A stretch of 64,000 bases of DNA from Lethocerus indicus (lineage: Eukaryota > Arthropoda > Insecta > Hemiptera > Belostomatidae). The stretch spans positions 1,736,001-1,800,000 of the forward strand of contig JACDQD010000106.1 in assembly GCA_019843655.1 (NCBI GenBank), in the 5' to 3' direction. The position numbers were made by a program, and so were the translations under genes. The notes under the pieces were generated by a model. That model searched no databases and was not told the origin of the DNA. It saw nothing but the letters and a program-made list of their open reading frames with translations. Within the stretch, counting starts at the first letter, position 1. Each line of letters opens with the position of its first letter. This document shows, in pieces, positions 9,691 through 23,146 of this stretch.

Positions 9691-12690
9691 CCCATTCGAG
9701 GTCTAAGCGAAGTTGGATTTACTCTCTCACTGGTATTTCGGATTGTATTAACCGATCGACATTTATGTGTCTATTATATCGGTTTTGGTTCGAGCCGGTG
9801 TCGGTGGCGAGAGTCAGAAGCCGGGGCCTCCCAAGGACGGCGTTGTTGATAAACGATTCCAAAATAACCCATGCCCGTTTCTCGGTTAAAGAGAAAATAA
9901 AAATCCCCGAGCGGGGAAGGGGGAAAAAAGTGTGGCGGGAGTGGTGGTGCCGCCCGACCAAGTGCCCACCGACCTTGCTTTAGGGGGCTGTCTGCCCTGA
10001 CCTTCACAACAAATTCCTAAACTACAAAAACCACTTTGGAGCCGGTCGAGTTTTTATTTTCAGGCTGCAAGTATCATTGCCGCGAATTGCCTTGTCTCAA
10101 GTTCATAGGCGACCACGTTTAATTAACGATTATAAATGCTATTAATTATAAAAAGGAACCCACCGGCCATCACGTGTGAACTGTTTCCTTATATACAGTG
10201 TGTCGACTCGGGATGCTTGTAAAAAGTACAAATATATTTTGGTATTTTTCCAAATGCCGGTCACGTGAAGATTTCGTAACGCAGTATTTAACGATGCTGT
10301 ATATGGAGGGGCGGGCCGTGCGGGATCGGTCACACGTGAGCGAAAAGAGGCGAATCGATAGGCGGAGAGTTGCGTCGTTCACAAAACATAACAGCGACGT
10401 TACATAAGGCGGCGGCCTTGCGAATCGGACAGGCGTTCGGTTGTGTAACGCACGGTCGCATATTTGAGTGTAATCCGGGGCCTATTACAGGCTCGGGTAA
10501 CGGCGCCTTTTAGGACAGCACCGCAGACCACCGCGGACCCGGGCTCTCCGGTTTCCCCCCGCGGGCAAGGTCTAAAAATGGATCGCGGAGGGGAAAAAAG
10601 GAGGAGAAAATAAAGTCGTAAAAGTCGTTTGTTTTTATTAAAAGGAGAAACTGGCCGTGGGCAAGGTTGGCCCGGCCGACAATCCGACAACAATCCGGGG
10701 AGGGTGCCCCCCTCCACAACTTCCTCACTGCTTAGCTTAGCACGTGACCCACTCGCAGTCGTCCACCCGTTCCCAACTTTTTTTCCCCGTTCGCCGAGTA
10801 TGATAATAAGTGCAGTCCTTCGGACCCCGTCGGATTCCTTGAATTATGTATACTTAATTAACAGCGGAGTCGCGAGGTGAAAGCTTCCACCTCGGAGAGA
10901 TATTTTCTATTTCTCTATACCGCCCCTAAAGAAATCGTCCAATTGTGCAATAGGATCGGCTGTTTATTATTGGTTTTATAACTTATCTTGGACAACAAAT
11001 TTGACTTAAAACTTCCATTGTGCGAAATTACAATTAAAGTTACCCGATCGATTGGGTGTTTCGACAGGGAGGGCGATTGTATTTAGAAATACAACTGAAA
11101 GGATAGACATGCTCATAATGAAGGTAATGAGTGCTGAATATGAAAATAATACCGGCCGCTTTCTTGCAATATGTAGACGAAAAAGGATGAGAGCAGCGCA
11201 AACTAGTGCGTGGTTTTGAAAGGCTCTAGATTATGCAATGTACACTCATAACGTGAGTTCCGATTGGGTCACGTCTCCCGACTCAGGTATACGCTCACCT
11301 CCGGTGAATTGCCGCCGCTACGAAAAATTTAATCAAATCTCGCAAATTAAACTCGATTTTCATCCTGGGCCAGCCGCCTATAACTCAATATCTCGGCCTC
11401 TGTTATTAATGTACGAATATCCTGCTATGACTATCTTCCTCGGGTGCGTTCATTTCTCTGTTGACGGTAAGGGGTTAGTCGACAAAACTTTGTCAGCCAG
11501 AGAGAGAAACATTCTCGATATTTAGCGATTTAATCTAAACTTTAGTAAAAAGGCGCGTAGGAATTATTTAATAGAAATTGGCGTAAACGAGGATTTATTT
11601 TCTTGAGTATATTTTGGCCCTTATTTTTATTCACATTCATCCGAAAGTGTCGACCTCGTAAACTGGCCGAATGACGTCAGACGGCATCTGGCAGTCGACC
11701 AATCTTTGGCCAGCATAAAAATGAAATTTATATTCGTCGAATCTCCACCTGCTCGCAATTAGGGCCTTCCGTTGTGCAAAACGTTTCGTTTTTGAACCGG
11801 GCCCCAGAAAATCTTCGGAGCGCATTAAGTTTAACACTAAAGCTCTATAAGAGCAATAACATGTTGAAGCGCGTAAAAGTAATGCCCGTTTAGGTAATGC
11901 CCGAGATCGGTTAACGACAGTCGATATTTCCCATTTCCGATTGAAATTTAAGGATTCTGAAGGTGGCCCGTAGGGGGAAGTCATCAAGGTCTTTTCGTCG
12001 GACAAAAAAATTATATGAATTACGGATTGAGTGGTGTTGGCACGTATGTCGATATTTTGGAAAACGACAGCGCACCTGGTGGCCTTGCCACTTCTTTCGC
12101 TGCCGCGTCTTTCTTAATTGGCAGGCTCATATCGCCCGCTCTATAAATATCGCGTATAGCTTCTCCATTATACATGGACCGCTTCCATTTGTTGTTCGCG
12201 CCTAGCCAGTGGTCAATTCGTCAATTCAATCTTTTAACTATTGTATGTACAGTAACGGCCAGTATGAAATCGATACCGCTCTGCATTTTTTGTCGGCTGC
12301 TGAACTACCGACGCGATCGGCAAAAGATATTTTGTCGGACATTACCCTCGACGTATATTCTTCTTTCGAAATAAAGGAAGAAATTTAAGCCGGGTCACGT
12401 AAGGTAATGTACATGGCCGCCGACCGTTCTACATTAAGAAAAGGCCCGAATATTTTCCGGTTCGGCACCCCCCGCGGACTCCGGTCCACGACAATGGCCC
12501 TCGGGGGCAGTTTTAAGGCCGGAAAAAAATATTTCTAAATTGTCCGTAGCGGTACCCATAGCTTGCGAATTTCCGTAAAAACAGACGGCCACCCTACCCG
12601 GGTCTACATTGTCTAGCAGGCCTGAGGTTGTTTTTTTGCATAAGGGGCTGTTGTCAGGTATCCGGGGTGCAAATACAAAAAAGCCTCACA
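9691..12690. other. Noncoding DNA, nothing supported
   Basis: Three kilobases of alternating CpG-rich (9780-9960, 10400-10720) and AT-rich DNA. A perfect CRE octamer TGACGTCA sits at 11672-11679. Open frames of 70-122 codons occur on both strands, but I see no domain or convincing splice-bounded exon. Confidence 0.5.
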
Positions 12691-12693
12691 AAT

Positions 12694-12721
12694 GGGGGTG
12701 GGAGGGTGGGAGGGAGGGGGG
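12694..12721 (+). other. Strong G-quadruplex motif
   Basis: Six G runs of three to six, separated by single T or A residues, make this the clearest quadruplex motif in the window. It lies in a CpG-rich region without an assigned gene. The short loops predict a very stable parallel structure. Confidence 0.75.
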
Positions 12722-13215
12722 CTAAGTTATTCACAAGTATCGCGACCTCGAAAAAAGCCCGGCTCTGCCATTAGGCCGTTTTATGAGGGATCAGGGTTCG
12801 AATTCCTTACGTTACCTTTTTGCGAAAATCCGCCGACACCGGGGGGTGCAGGGTTTATTACGTGTACGTTCACTAAAGATATGCCTGCTCCGATAATAAA
12901 AGCGCTAGTCGGTGCCTCGTATTTGTCTGGAACTCTGGGTGGGATAAATGACGGGTCGGCGGCGAAGAGACTTGAACGGGCGGGTAGAAAGACGCAGGCG
13001 TAAAATAAACCGGAGGCTCAGGCCGGCAACTGTTCTTTTCTTGTTCCCTCCGTTCTCTTTTTTCAAACTTACAATTACTCGACCCTGATTGAAGCCATTT
13101 TAGACCGTGCACCATATTAGACGGCAGAATATTTTAATCGGCGCTAGTTTGAGTTTTATAATTAGGATCCGCGAGGCGGTAACATGTATTATGGAAAGGG
13201 GTTTCGGAGGGGTAG

Positions 13216-13443
13216 AAGCAGTGTTGCAAGAGGCGGGGAGTTGCGCACGTAGCGAAAGCGAAAGTGTCTCTCGGAAGTGAGAGGGAGGTGTTGAAGGACT
13301 CGAATCTCCTGAAGACGGTAGCGGGGAAATCCCTGAAGAATGGGACTTTTTCGGTTGGGAAGGAGAGCGTGATCGTTCTCGCAGGAGACTCGTCGATTGT
13401 CTTTCTCGACAATTATGAAACGACTCCCCAGACCGGGGCAAAA
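13216..13443 (+). CDS. Coding-like open segment, possible exon, unrecognised
   Basis: The frame is open from 13216 and continues to a stop after 13680. The part to about 13443 has the look of coding DNA. Of sixty codons counted from 13264, about two thirds end in G or C and about 70% begin with a purine. The peptide (for example SVIVLAGDSSIVFLDNYETT) has a normal amino-acid mix. There is no early ATG and no good acceptor at the left end. The minus strand is open over the same bases in a frame sharing the same third positions, and has pyrimidine-rich acceptor-like sites, so the strand is not certain. After 13470 the frame runs into G-rich low-complexity sequence and is probably not coding. No domain is recognised. 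Confidence 0.22.
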
Positions 13444-13475
13444 ATGCCAAGGACTCTCCTATGCCGCCGGCTTGT

Positions 13476-13500
13476 GGGGGGGGAAGGGGTCAGTGGGGGG
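13476..13500 (+). other. G-run cluster, quadruplex-capable
   Basis: Runs of eight, four and six G residues lie within 25 bases. The first run can supply two stacks, so a four-strand structure is possible. Confidence 0.5.
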
Positions 13501-13689
13501 ATTTTTGCATTTCTAAGAAGTGGCCGGAGGGATATTTCGGACCTTTTAAGAAGCAGGTTCTTCCGTTCGAAAAACCTTCTTAGGTACCGGTTATGTATGT
13601 TTTTCTTTTCATATTATATAGATAGACTATATAGAATGGGCAAAGCGAAACTGAGCTTGAAGTTGGTCCGAATTTATAAATAGATATAA

Positions 13690-16160
13690 GATACATTATA
13701 CCGAAATCCGGTGGGGAGTAGGATACAACTAATTCCAGTAGCGGAGAATGAACCGGAGGAAGATCATGATGAGACACTGTTGGCCACCGGCGTTCCAAAC
13801 AAACCGGTTTTCCACTAAACTGAAACAAAGAAACGTCGTAGCTAACTTTCGGTAAGGTAGTCGAGCCACTAGCCCGATGAAAAATCTACAATTACGTATG
13901 CTAATTGGAGTGTCCTAGATTGCGGTGTCGCGGTGACGCACCGGTCGCCAAGAGAGAGCCGGTGTTCCTCATTGTTTCGATAATGTAACTGGAGAGGGAC
14001 GCCTTCGTATTCCGAGAAGGGATCCGTTCTAATTTTGCGCGGCGGTCGGGGTCGGGGTTAGAGAGGGCAGGGACGCCTCCTCCGAGGCGGATCTTCGACC
14101 GACACAGGGCCCTGAAAGAAACAAAAGCAACCTTGAAATGTGTTCCGACCTCGAGAAAGGGAGCGTATGATGCATTAGCTAAGAATGCATATGTACCGGT
14201 CTCACTTATATGCGCGTGTCGAATGTTTTCTTAATCCGAATGTTGGCGAACTCGATTTAGAACTTTGCTTTTAGTGACCGATACCGAAACTCCGGTGCCG
14301 GGAGTGGGTGCGCGGCCTTCTAGTTCACCGCAGCGACACTTCCTGGTCTCCGTTTCACCTTGCACCGCCCCGGCCTTACACCTTATTAATTATTATCATT
14401 ATATCCCCATATCCGGCCTCCGGATTTCTAGAAGTCACCTCAGTCTTTACCGCGTTATGTTCTTTAACGATTAAACATTCCTAATTACCATTTCGCTATG
14501 GCGACCGCCGGTTCTGTTAAAAGGATAGATCGAGTCGACGGAAACAACTTTCTTTATTTTCTTTTGTTTGTCTATAGCTGACACTGAGAATATAAATCCT
14601 GCGTCATATGTAAGCGTACCGTGACATCACCTGGAATAACGAACCCGTGGCACGATGTTATGTAAATGGCGATTTAAACGTATTTCTAACTGGATAGTTC
14701 GTGACGATTTCGTGGCATTAATAAACAGGAAGCGCGATTACTTATCCCTGACTCATATCTCTGCTCCTGCAACGGTCGATTTTTATACTGGCCGGGATGT
14801 GTTACGACGGTAGGCGGAAGAATAAATAAAATCGCGGAAGGAAATAACTGTCGGGGCTTTTGGTAGAGATCGCGAAGCGAAGGTAGAAGTTGCCACTTAG
14901 ATAAAACCGGGGAGCGTAAATCAGGGTGGCGAACGTCGGTAGATAAGTTCCGAGGGGAAGCCTCCGCCTTCCTCCGTCTTAATTGCAGACTTAAATCCAA
15001 GAGGTGACATCGTAAAACACTCGAGCCGCCGGGTGTTTCTCACATAATTCTTCTGGGACGCGGAGATCCCCTTTGACGCGGGACATTCCCCTCCGCAGGA
15101 TTCCTCCGGGATACGTAACCCGATAAGGAGGAGGCCACGGCCGTCCAAGTCGCTTTCTACGCTGAAAAGTTGATGAACTATTATCGTACCGACGTAATAA
15201 TTTTTATCACGAAATAATTAAAAGGTCAAGGGGCAGTCATTAACCTAGTTACTTTCTTGTCTACTAGGAACGCTGTTGGAATTAACGTTAATAATTAAAA
15301 TTTCGTATTGAGTCCACAAAATTCCAGAGACCCGTCCTGGGTATTTTTATGGTAATTCGTGTCCTTCCGACCGGTGAACCATAAATCTGACAGTAAGGAC
15401 GGTCCGGCCTAAACTAGTCCAAGAGAGATATAAAGCGTACCATTGTCTTCTCAGGTGTGTTTCCTGTAGTAATTCTTAGTCAAACGGATTTTAATCTTCC
15501 CTTTCATTTTGGACAAAGAACCGCCGACGTTTATATTCCTTTCGGGACGGCATTTCCTAAATACGACCGGCGAGGTTATAAATCGGGGCTTGATTTATCG
15601 AAGCGTTTGGACGGAGAAGTGGAACGGGCGGCTGAACGCGACCGGGCCGGGGTCCTTTCACCGCGAGGCTAGCGCCGAGCTGAGGCTAGTGCCCCGTTTC
15701 CGCATTCTAGGCGCGGGCGCCCCCCCCCACCCGCAGGGCCCGCCACTATTTGAATTTCATACTATAGAATGAGACGGCCCCAAGCCAACCTCTCCAATTG
15801 GCGATGTCGGACAGTGTTTAGGCACCGTTCACCAACGCCGCTCACGTCCGCCGCCCCAACACGGCCGAGATTTATCGGCCCAGTCTCATTTCCAGATGCC
15901 GCCCGAATCCAAACGCAGCCCCCTACCCGATTCCGAGACGCACACGAAATCGCCGCAGTTTCTATTCGTTTTTTCTGGCTTTGTGTACAAAAATTATGGA
16001 CTAAACAGTTTTCCCAAAACCGGCTATACTATTGTTGGTACAGATAAATATCCTACAGTAGTTCTTATCTACGTCGGCCTTACTACTCCGGGGCTTCTTG
16101 TTGTTTGCAACCTACTATGTTAATATACTATGTTGACAACGTCGATTGAGTTAACTAAAG
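13690..16160. other. Noncoding DNA, nothing supported
   Basis: Ordinary mixed-composition sequence with a C9 tract at 15720-15728. Open frames of 75-104 codons on either strand carry no recognisable motif. Confidence 0.5.
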
Positions 16161-16177
16161 GTTATTTAATTTTGCAG

Positions 16178-16321
16178 TCGGTGCCGTGCGAAGGATCCAA
16201 CGGTTGCCAAGGCGACGACGAGGACTCTGCGTGTTTCTACGCAATGATGATGATGAATAGACTCGTGCTTCCATCCATCGGACACACCTTCAAACCTTCA
16301 CCCACCCGCACTCCCACCAGC
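16178..16321 (+). CDS. Candidate 48-codon cassette exon, unrecognised protein
   Basis: A branch-point-like TTAACTAAAG, a T-rich tract and TTTTGCAG (ending 16177) precede an open segment that ends at AGC|GTGAGT (GT at 16322-16323). The segment is exactly 144 bases, or 48 codons, with phase 0 at both ends. It could therefore be included or skipped without shifting the frame. The peptide begins SVPCEGSNGCQGDDEDSACF, with three Cys and an acidic patch, followed by a run of four Met and a Thr/Pro-rich end. The other two frames of the plus strand are not cleanly open. Acceptor, donor and frame all agree, which is better support than any other exon candidate here. I do not recognise the protein and see no neighbouring exon to join it to. 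Confidence 0.4.
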
Positions 16322-16323
16322 GT

Positions 16324-19300
16324 GAGTACCATTTCTATATCCGCTATTAATTATAGTCATTAGTATTATTATATTTGCTCGCGTCGCATAATCGCTTCCG
16401 CGTTCGCGGTATAAATAAGCCGCTGGAGAGGAGATTAAAAATAAGAGAAAAAAGAGATCAAGTAGGTGTCAAAACGATTTGCGTAGTCGCGTCCATTGTC
16501 TCGGCCTTTGTTTATTATTCAGGGTTCGCATCTGGCGCGTCCCCTCGCCGGCCGGGACCCGGTGGCCGATGCCGTGGACGGCCGACGGGAAAAGAGTTTA
16601 GTTTACCGTCCGGTGGCGAATTAGGGTGGCGCGTGTGGGCGGATCCACTCTCGGCGAAGATCTCGGCGGACTCCACCGGCGGTCTGTCCCCGCCCCACCC
16701 TGTGGGTGGTTTCACCGCGTTTTTATCGAGCGAGACCCCGTTTGTGCATTAGTGTGCGGGCCCTGCAACCGACGAAGGCCGCTCTGAATTATTTCCAAGG
16801 TTACGGACGACGCTATGCTTTTTTCTCCGCTATCGGCCCTATAAGTAAGTGTCCTTTCGACCGACGAATATCCGAGTCAGGACTCCGCCCCCCTTCCGAA
16901 TCGTCGATCCGTTTTTAATTTATGCTGTAACGTATCGATAATTCCAAACTGGACTACATTTCGTACGATGTCGAATTAATCGAAAGGGAATATCACGTCG
17001 GGTTTACGGTCGGAGTTCAGTAAATAAACCGTATATTGTTTAATCGGAGAGACTTCATCCGCCGGGACATTAGCGGCCTTCGGATCTGTAGATTTGAATT
17101 GTAAATACTGAAAAGTTTTACAGCCCGCCGTAGAGTCGTAAACAGAGTAAACGAAAATTAAAAAGCGCGAAGCGTCGATTGTTTAATTCGAACCAATAGT
17201 GATTCACTCCCAACGGTTTTTAGAAGTGCGCATGGAAGTGACATCTCTCGGTTAAGAGAACAAGCCCTCCCCTTTGATCCTGTTTCGATTGGGACTTGTA
17301 GACCAGGAGATTAGTCCGTCTAAATTTCCCCGAAATTCAATCTCTGTCGGTGTCGGGACAGCTGGGGCATCTCGTTAGCACCCGCCGGCCCACCACGAAC
17401 GGCGACGCTGAGCTCGGCTCCGGCCGCACCGGATTTTTATTCAAATGCGCGTCGTTTCCAGATAATATACGGCCTCGACCGCGGCCCTGTGAAGAGATCA
17501 GCATCGCTGAAAGCCAAGATACGCGGGGTTGTAAAATCCGCGGGCACGTGCTGCTTTTTATTTTCCTTGTCCCCCCCCCCACCGAACTCCGGCCACCTTA
17601 TCACTTTGTTCATTCCGCGATATGAGGTGGCACTGCTATGCTGGAATTTGCGCTTCCTTCCAGGCACCGGCTGCATATTATGTGACACTTAATTTTCACA
17701 CTTATTCCACGAATTAATACTAAATGGCTTAGTTTCCTATTATTGGTAAAAAATGGATCCATTGAAAAAAACGGTAGGAATGCCGTTGGCCACCAGACAA
17801 CATTAGTACCTACCGTAGTGATGTAATGCACTCGGCTTGTCAATGATAAGGTCGTGTTTGACTCCTTTATCTCATTGGCGGACCGCCTTACTATCGAGCA
17901 GGATTGGAGCCGGAATTCATGAATTATGTCCTGGCACGTAAGGATAGCTTTCTTTTTCTTGTAATGAGATTAAACCTCTTTATCAAGGACGGTCGCTTCC
18001 GGATACGACGAGAGTCCGTTCGTGCGATCGTTTAAGGCGATATGAGAGCTGGTTTACTTTTCCGCTTTGTTTTTATTTAAGGAAAATATAACACGACGTC
18101 GAAACATTCCTTATTGAATCTAACAGTTCTTCGTAACACGAACCCGGTAGACCCGTTTTGTCGAAACGTACGTTCGTAACATCGATACGGGGTCGCTGAG
18201 GAATTTTAAATTTTAATCGTTCCACAACGGTCATTGTTATTCCCTGGCCGTCCGTTATTAGTGGCGCTCCCACATAGCTCTCCTTGGGGACATTATCGTT
18301 CCTGCGAAGTCCGTCCTGCCTTTCGCAATACTTTCGTCGTTTTCTGCGCAAATATCGACAGTTAAAATTCCTCTGTTTCGCTGTCGAAGGCAGCCGATTA
18401 TGATCGTATTCCGAGGGCAATCAGTCGAGGGAATCTTTGAGTAGTTTTTTTTATTATTTGCCGACAATCGAGACGACGTTACAAGTCTTGAAAGTTTTGG
18501 CTCCGAACGTTTGGACGAAAACAAGTCCCACTGTCGCAAATGTTATCGGGCGCCCATTAACTCCTCGAGTGGTGCGAGACAGGTTTTTGAGTGGGTCTTT
18601 CGATAATTGGGGCATTCTGGGGCCGGTCACACACCCATCCTCTCCCAGCGGTAATTAATGTATCCACAAGATTAGTGGGGAGATTCCTCAAGGACGCTCC
18701 CTCCCCAAATCAAAGCTATTAATAGTTTGTTGAAAGCCCCTCGTTAAAAAAAATAATCCCTACTTACAGAATATTTTCTAACTCTCTCTTGTTTATTTTT
18801 AATTTCATCGTTTATCTCAAATTTAAATTCGATACGAATTTCGTCCCAATTCTAATCATTCGGTTATACACAACTGTAAGCGATATAAAAAGCGAGCGAA
18901 TGGAAAAAAAAGAACCGCGGCGAGTTAAATCGAAGGAGGAGTAAGAAGATTGCAATAAAATAAGCGGGGAGCGGGAGCGCCGGCGGCCGAGCCTCAAGGC
19001 CGGGGATAAATAAATGGAAGATTGACCGTTTTGTAACGTTGCAAGCAATTACCGCAAAACTCCGTTACGGGCGTCTATAGTCCCTATCGGCGCCGTCACA
19101 ATCGGGTATATTTTGTTCGATTTACATTTATTCGGATATATTGAACCATTTAATGTCCAGCTCTCTGGTCGGAGGAGAGTCCGTACCTAGTCCAGCGCCG
19201 GCCCGGCGGACATTTAGGCCGTGATATTATCGTAATCGCCGGCGACGGTGATGTCACCTCAGGGGCAGACTTCCTCGTTCCACTCCGTTATGTAGTCGCC

Positions 19301-19960
19301 GTGCTCACTTGCCAATTTTAACTGTCGGCTTCTTCGTTTTTTTTCTTTATCCACGATTCTTGATGTCTCCTTCTTGTTGTCCTGCGCCCGGAAACCGGTG
19401 TCCGGAAATGTGCTTGAGCAGTTGCGAAAGATAGCGCGAGGTTTGGAAGTGGGACGAAGCAGGAGGCGGCCGCAGAGGCGGAGGAAGTGAGGAGGAGTGC
19501 CTCGGTAGATCCTCTGATTCATCCACTGTGTCGACACGTCGTCGAAATTATTACTATTATTGTCGCCATATCTTTATTGTGTACATCCCGTATCGCCCCG
19601 TATGATAAATAACTGAAAATGTGGGCGATACGACTGCCGGACATTGTAAAAGAACCGAAAGACTTATCGTCATATTCGCGTCTGGCTTTTTCCTCCTTTC
19701 CCAGCGCATTACTAGTACGGATAATTCGCCTTATGATTCGCGCTTTATGTTTGTTAAAATCGTCTATAGATTTAGAAGAGTATGCAGATTTTTCAATATT
19801 CTTTTTTCGTTTTGTTACAGAGAGGTCATAGAAGTTGGATGACGCACTTGCCGCTATCTCGCCCCGACACTGCCATCTAGATAGATGGCATTTCTAGTAC
19901 CAGGGAACTCGCAACCTCTCATACTCATCCTTACAGTTAAACGAACCAACACTGCCCTAA
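16324..19960. other. Noncoding DNA with two CpG-rich patches
   Basis: CpG-rich patches at 16500-16900 and 17340-17640 contain open frames on both strands, and a C10 tract lies at 17571-17580. Elsewhere the sequence is AT-rich. Nothing is recognisable as an exon, RNA gene or transposon. Confidence 0.5.
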
Positions 19961-21300
19961 CTAGTTCATGCCGTGTTTTTTTTGTGTTTTATGTTTATTT
20001 TTTGTTTATTATTTATGTACTCTTTGTGTGTGTATCCTCCCTTCCCGGTATTTTCAATCGAATTATAACTAATCCTACTAATACCGCATCCTACTAATAA
20101 CCGTCATCCAGTTCCCGTCGGCTCCAGGAGTCCTCAATTATTATGATAATAATATTTTGACTTTTTTGTTTATTCTCTAATACATTTGAAACTATTTCGA
20201 GGTAGCTTTGGTCTAAGAATAACTGTTTGTAGTCCGCTGAGGTAGAGAGAGAGTTTTGTCGTATTGTACCCTATTATTTATTTGCTACTGTTTTTAATAT
20301 ATTTTTTGTAAATTGTAATATAATTTTTTAACAGTTATATAATTTGTGTATGTTGATTTGATGCGGGGCGAGAGCCGCAAGTCGGCCTTGAGGTTTGGTT
20401 TTGTCATCAGAAGCATATTATTTTAAATAGTTACCACTATACTAGGTGTTACGACTTTTTTTCTCCTATAAAGAAAAAAAACAATGGAAAATCGCTTTTC
20501 CCTCCAAGCTCTGTCAGTTTCCCGACCCGCTGAACCGACCGTTCTCCTTTATTTAAAAGATTAAAAAATTAATATATACGTTTTATCTTTTTCTTATTTA
20601 TCTTATTTATATCCAAAAAATCCGACGCCTAATTGCGCCGTCTTAAATTCTTTTGATTTCGACTGAGTTGTATTTTTGTTTTGTTCGATTTTTTAAAAAT
20701 TCGACTGATTTTTTACGTCTTGTATTTTGGACTATGTAAGTTAAGAATTTTTTATAACGCTATTTGTATTTAATTAATTAGGATTAAACTGAGAAGCCTT
20801 TACTGCCCATCTCGTTCCTGGTATTGACTCCTATTAATTGTTATCAAAACATATTTCAAAACTGCCGTTAGATTATATATTATATTATTAAGGATTTATT
20901 ATATATTATTATGTATATGTATATACGCAGATTGTTATATGTTATTAAGGAGTCCTTGCATATTACTGTTGTATGTTTGGGGCACTATTATTTTTGGCTA
21001 AATAAACTGTAAAGTCAAAACGTTCTGTGTGTTGTCCATTACTGATCCAACCTATTTCTAGAACACATGCCTCTAAAATTTATATCTATACGATTGTCAG
21101 ATTTATAAAGAATATGGAGCGAACTCAAATAATTATACCCTAATATTATTCTATTAATTATAATGAAACTGTTGTTTGACTCAGTCAGTAATAATTAAGT
21201 GTACCGAAATTAATACGTACTACTACTTTTTTATATACGAATGTATAACTAAAATATACAGTTTGGTCTTCTCAAACTATTATATTGAATGCATATCGCG
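19961..21300. other. Strongly AT-rich noncoding stretch
   Basis: T-rich and TA-rich sequence with almost no open frames. At 20072-20099 a 12-base unit, ATCCTACTAATA, is repeated with a period of 16. The composition resembles a long intron or intergenic spacer. Confidence 0.6.
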
Positions 21301-23130
21301 TGCCCGGCCTAAAGGGTGAGCTGAGAGAGGCAGGAGGATGGATGGATATTACCGTAGGAGGGAACAAGTATCGACAATCGGGATCGATTCCTTTCTAAAC
21401 AGGTCGGGCGGCTCGTTAGTGGAGATAAAAACACCTGACCGCGACAGAACAATTATGACAGTCTATGGGAACGATCGTTAACTCCGATTTTTACGCTTTC
21501 TGGCCGCGGATCGCTATGAAATTGTACTGGGCAAAAAAAAACTTTCCCGGTAACTTGTCTATAGAACTGAATTCGCGCCGTCCGCTCGGGATTAAATCAG
21601 GCTTTAAGGGAACGCCGGGGAACCAGGAATACCGAAAACAAGTTCGACGAGTCAGAAGCAAGCTTTGTTCGATAAGAACAATACAAGTTTATGGTCTTGG
21701 TGGAATATAAAAAAAAATGTAAATTCGAGCAAATGCGAAAAGCGTGTTTAAATGGAAATATCGATAGTTTCAATCGTCTATATCTCGCATCCAAACGATA
21801 TGTGTATCGGCAATTAAATTCTGCATTATTTGTCTCGTATATTGTGGGTAGAGTACCTGGTCGTATAGCGGGTATAAACATAGCCACAAAAGTATTTTAA
21901 CGTAATTTCAATACTACATTATTATATTGTTAACATTCTGAATGGAAATTTGAAAACGAGAATTCAAAGAACTAATAAAATTTTTGTTATTCTATATCCA
22001 GTCCAGTTTGCATATTGTGGGCATCTTAAATTAAAAGCAACTAACATACTGTACGCCCCATCGACAAGATCAAGGAAAAGTCGCAATTTCCGTTCATCCC
22101 CAGTGCACACGTTTATGAAAAGCGCCCGTTACTTGAATCATAAACTATAACCTTCTACGAACGTCCAATTGCGGCGACCTAAGCCGCAATTCATAATTCT
22201 TAATTGATATCAAGTCACTTTTTTAGAGGGGCTTGGCACGGAATAAGACGCTAATTCATCGGTGCCACTTTCATCGGCCGACGCACTTTCTCGTTACCAA
22301 TTTTTCAATCATCGGCAGAAAATTAACGGGCCCCGGCCCGTATATCATCCGGCGGGGGTCGCGTGGCCGCCTAATGGAGCCCAAAATCGGATCTGTTTAA
22401 GTCGCTAAATACGGATCTGATAAGTGAACCACCCTCCAACCCCTCCACAGAGGAGTGGAAAACACGCTAACCGCCAATTATGTACTCCAATTACGCGACA
22501 ACGCCCTCCCCTTCCCCCGATCACTGAATTTAACAAAGCGGCACTGGAAGATGAAGTGGCAATAAATAATTTTCATCCCTGGACATGCTATAAACTTGCC
22601 TACGCTCGCTGTTATTATCGAAAATTCTCAGCTCCCTACAAATGCCGGAGGCAATTATTTTCCTCCCAAACCGTCCGATGTATCGATCCCAAACTTCGAT
22701 AAACCAAGCAACAGCACACATGCGCTACTCCACAGACGCGCGGGGATGTTTCGATTATAACATTTAATTATCTGGAATGTAGTTTTTCCAATTTGAATAC
22801 TGTTCGTGTTTGTGCTGTAATATTTCTGAGAGCATAACCTTCTCGAATTTTTTTACTCTGTGAAATGAAACCCGGTTGGCGTGCGCCGGTTGGACTAATA
22901 TTATGCGCAAGTGATAATAACCCGCTGCAGCCGGTAGCTCGTGCACGTGTTCACTATTTAATTAAAGCCCGCACCCCCTCCTCCTCCCCCACCACCCCCG
23001 GGTATGAATACGAAATTTTATTGCGAAACATTTGAAACTGGTTCAAAGCGATTGGGACAAGAACCGGCTGCGTACAGTCGGACCGTATTGCAAATAGGAA
23101 GAAAAACCGACCGGGGGAGTTTTTGAGGCG
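21301..23130. other. Noncoding DNA, one small hairpin
   Basis: Mixed sequence. AATTGCGGC (22167-22175) and GCCGCAATT (22183-22191) form a perfect 9-bp stem with a 7-base loop. A C-rich tract (about 22970-23000) can form a quadruplex on the minus strand. No gene is visible. Confidence 0.5.
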
Positions 23131-23146
23131 GGTCAGTCAACCGCCC

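Noticed and set aside
11637..12005. 122-codon minus-strand open frame
   Set aside because: It has no splice signals, domain or codon periodicity by eye, and its length is expected by chance.
11990..12110. Plus-strand peptide RIEWCWHVCR, reminiscent of the R..W.GHV.R tail of some LINE ORF2 proteins
   Set aside because: Only a handful of residues match, the Gly of GHV is absent and no neighbouring LINE motif is present, so I do not call a second retrotransposon.
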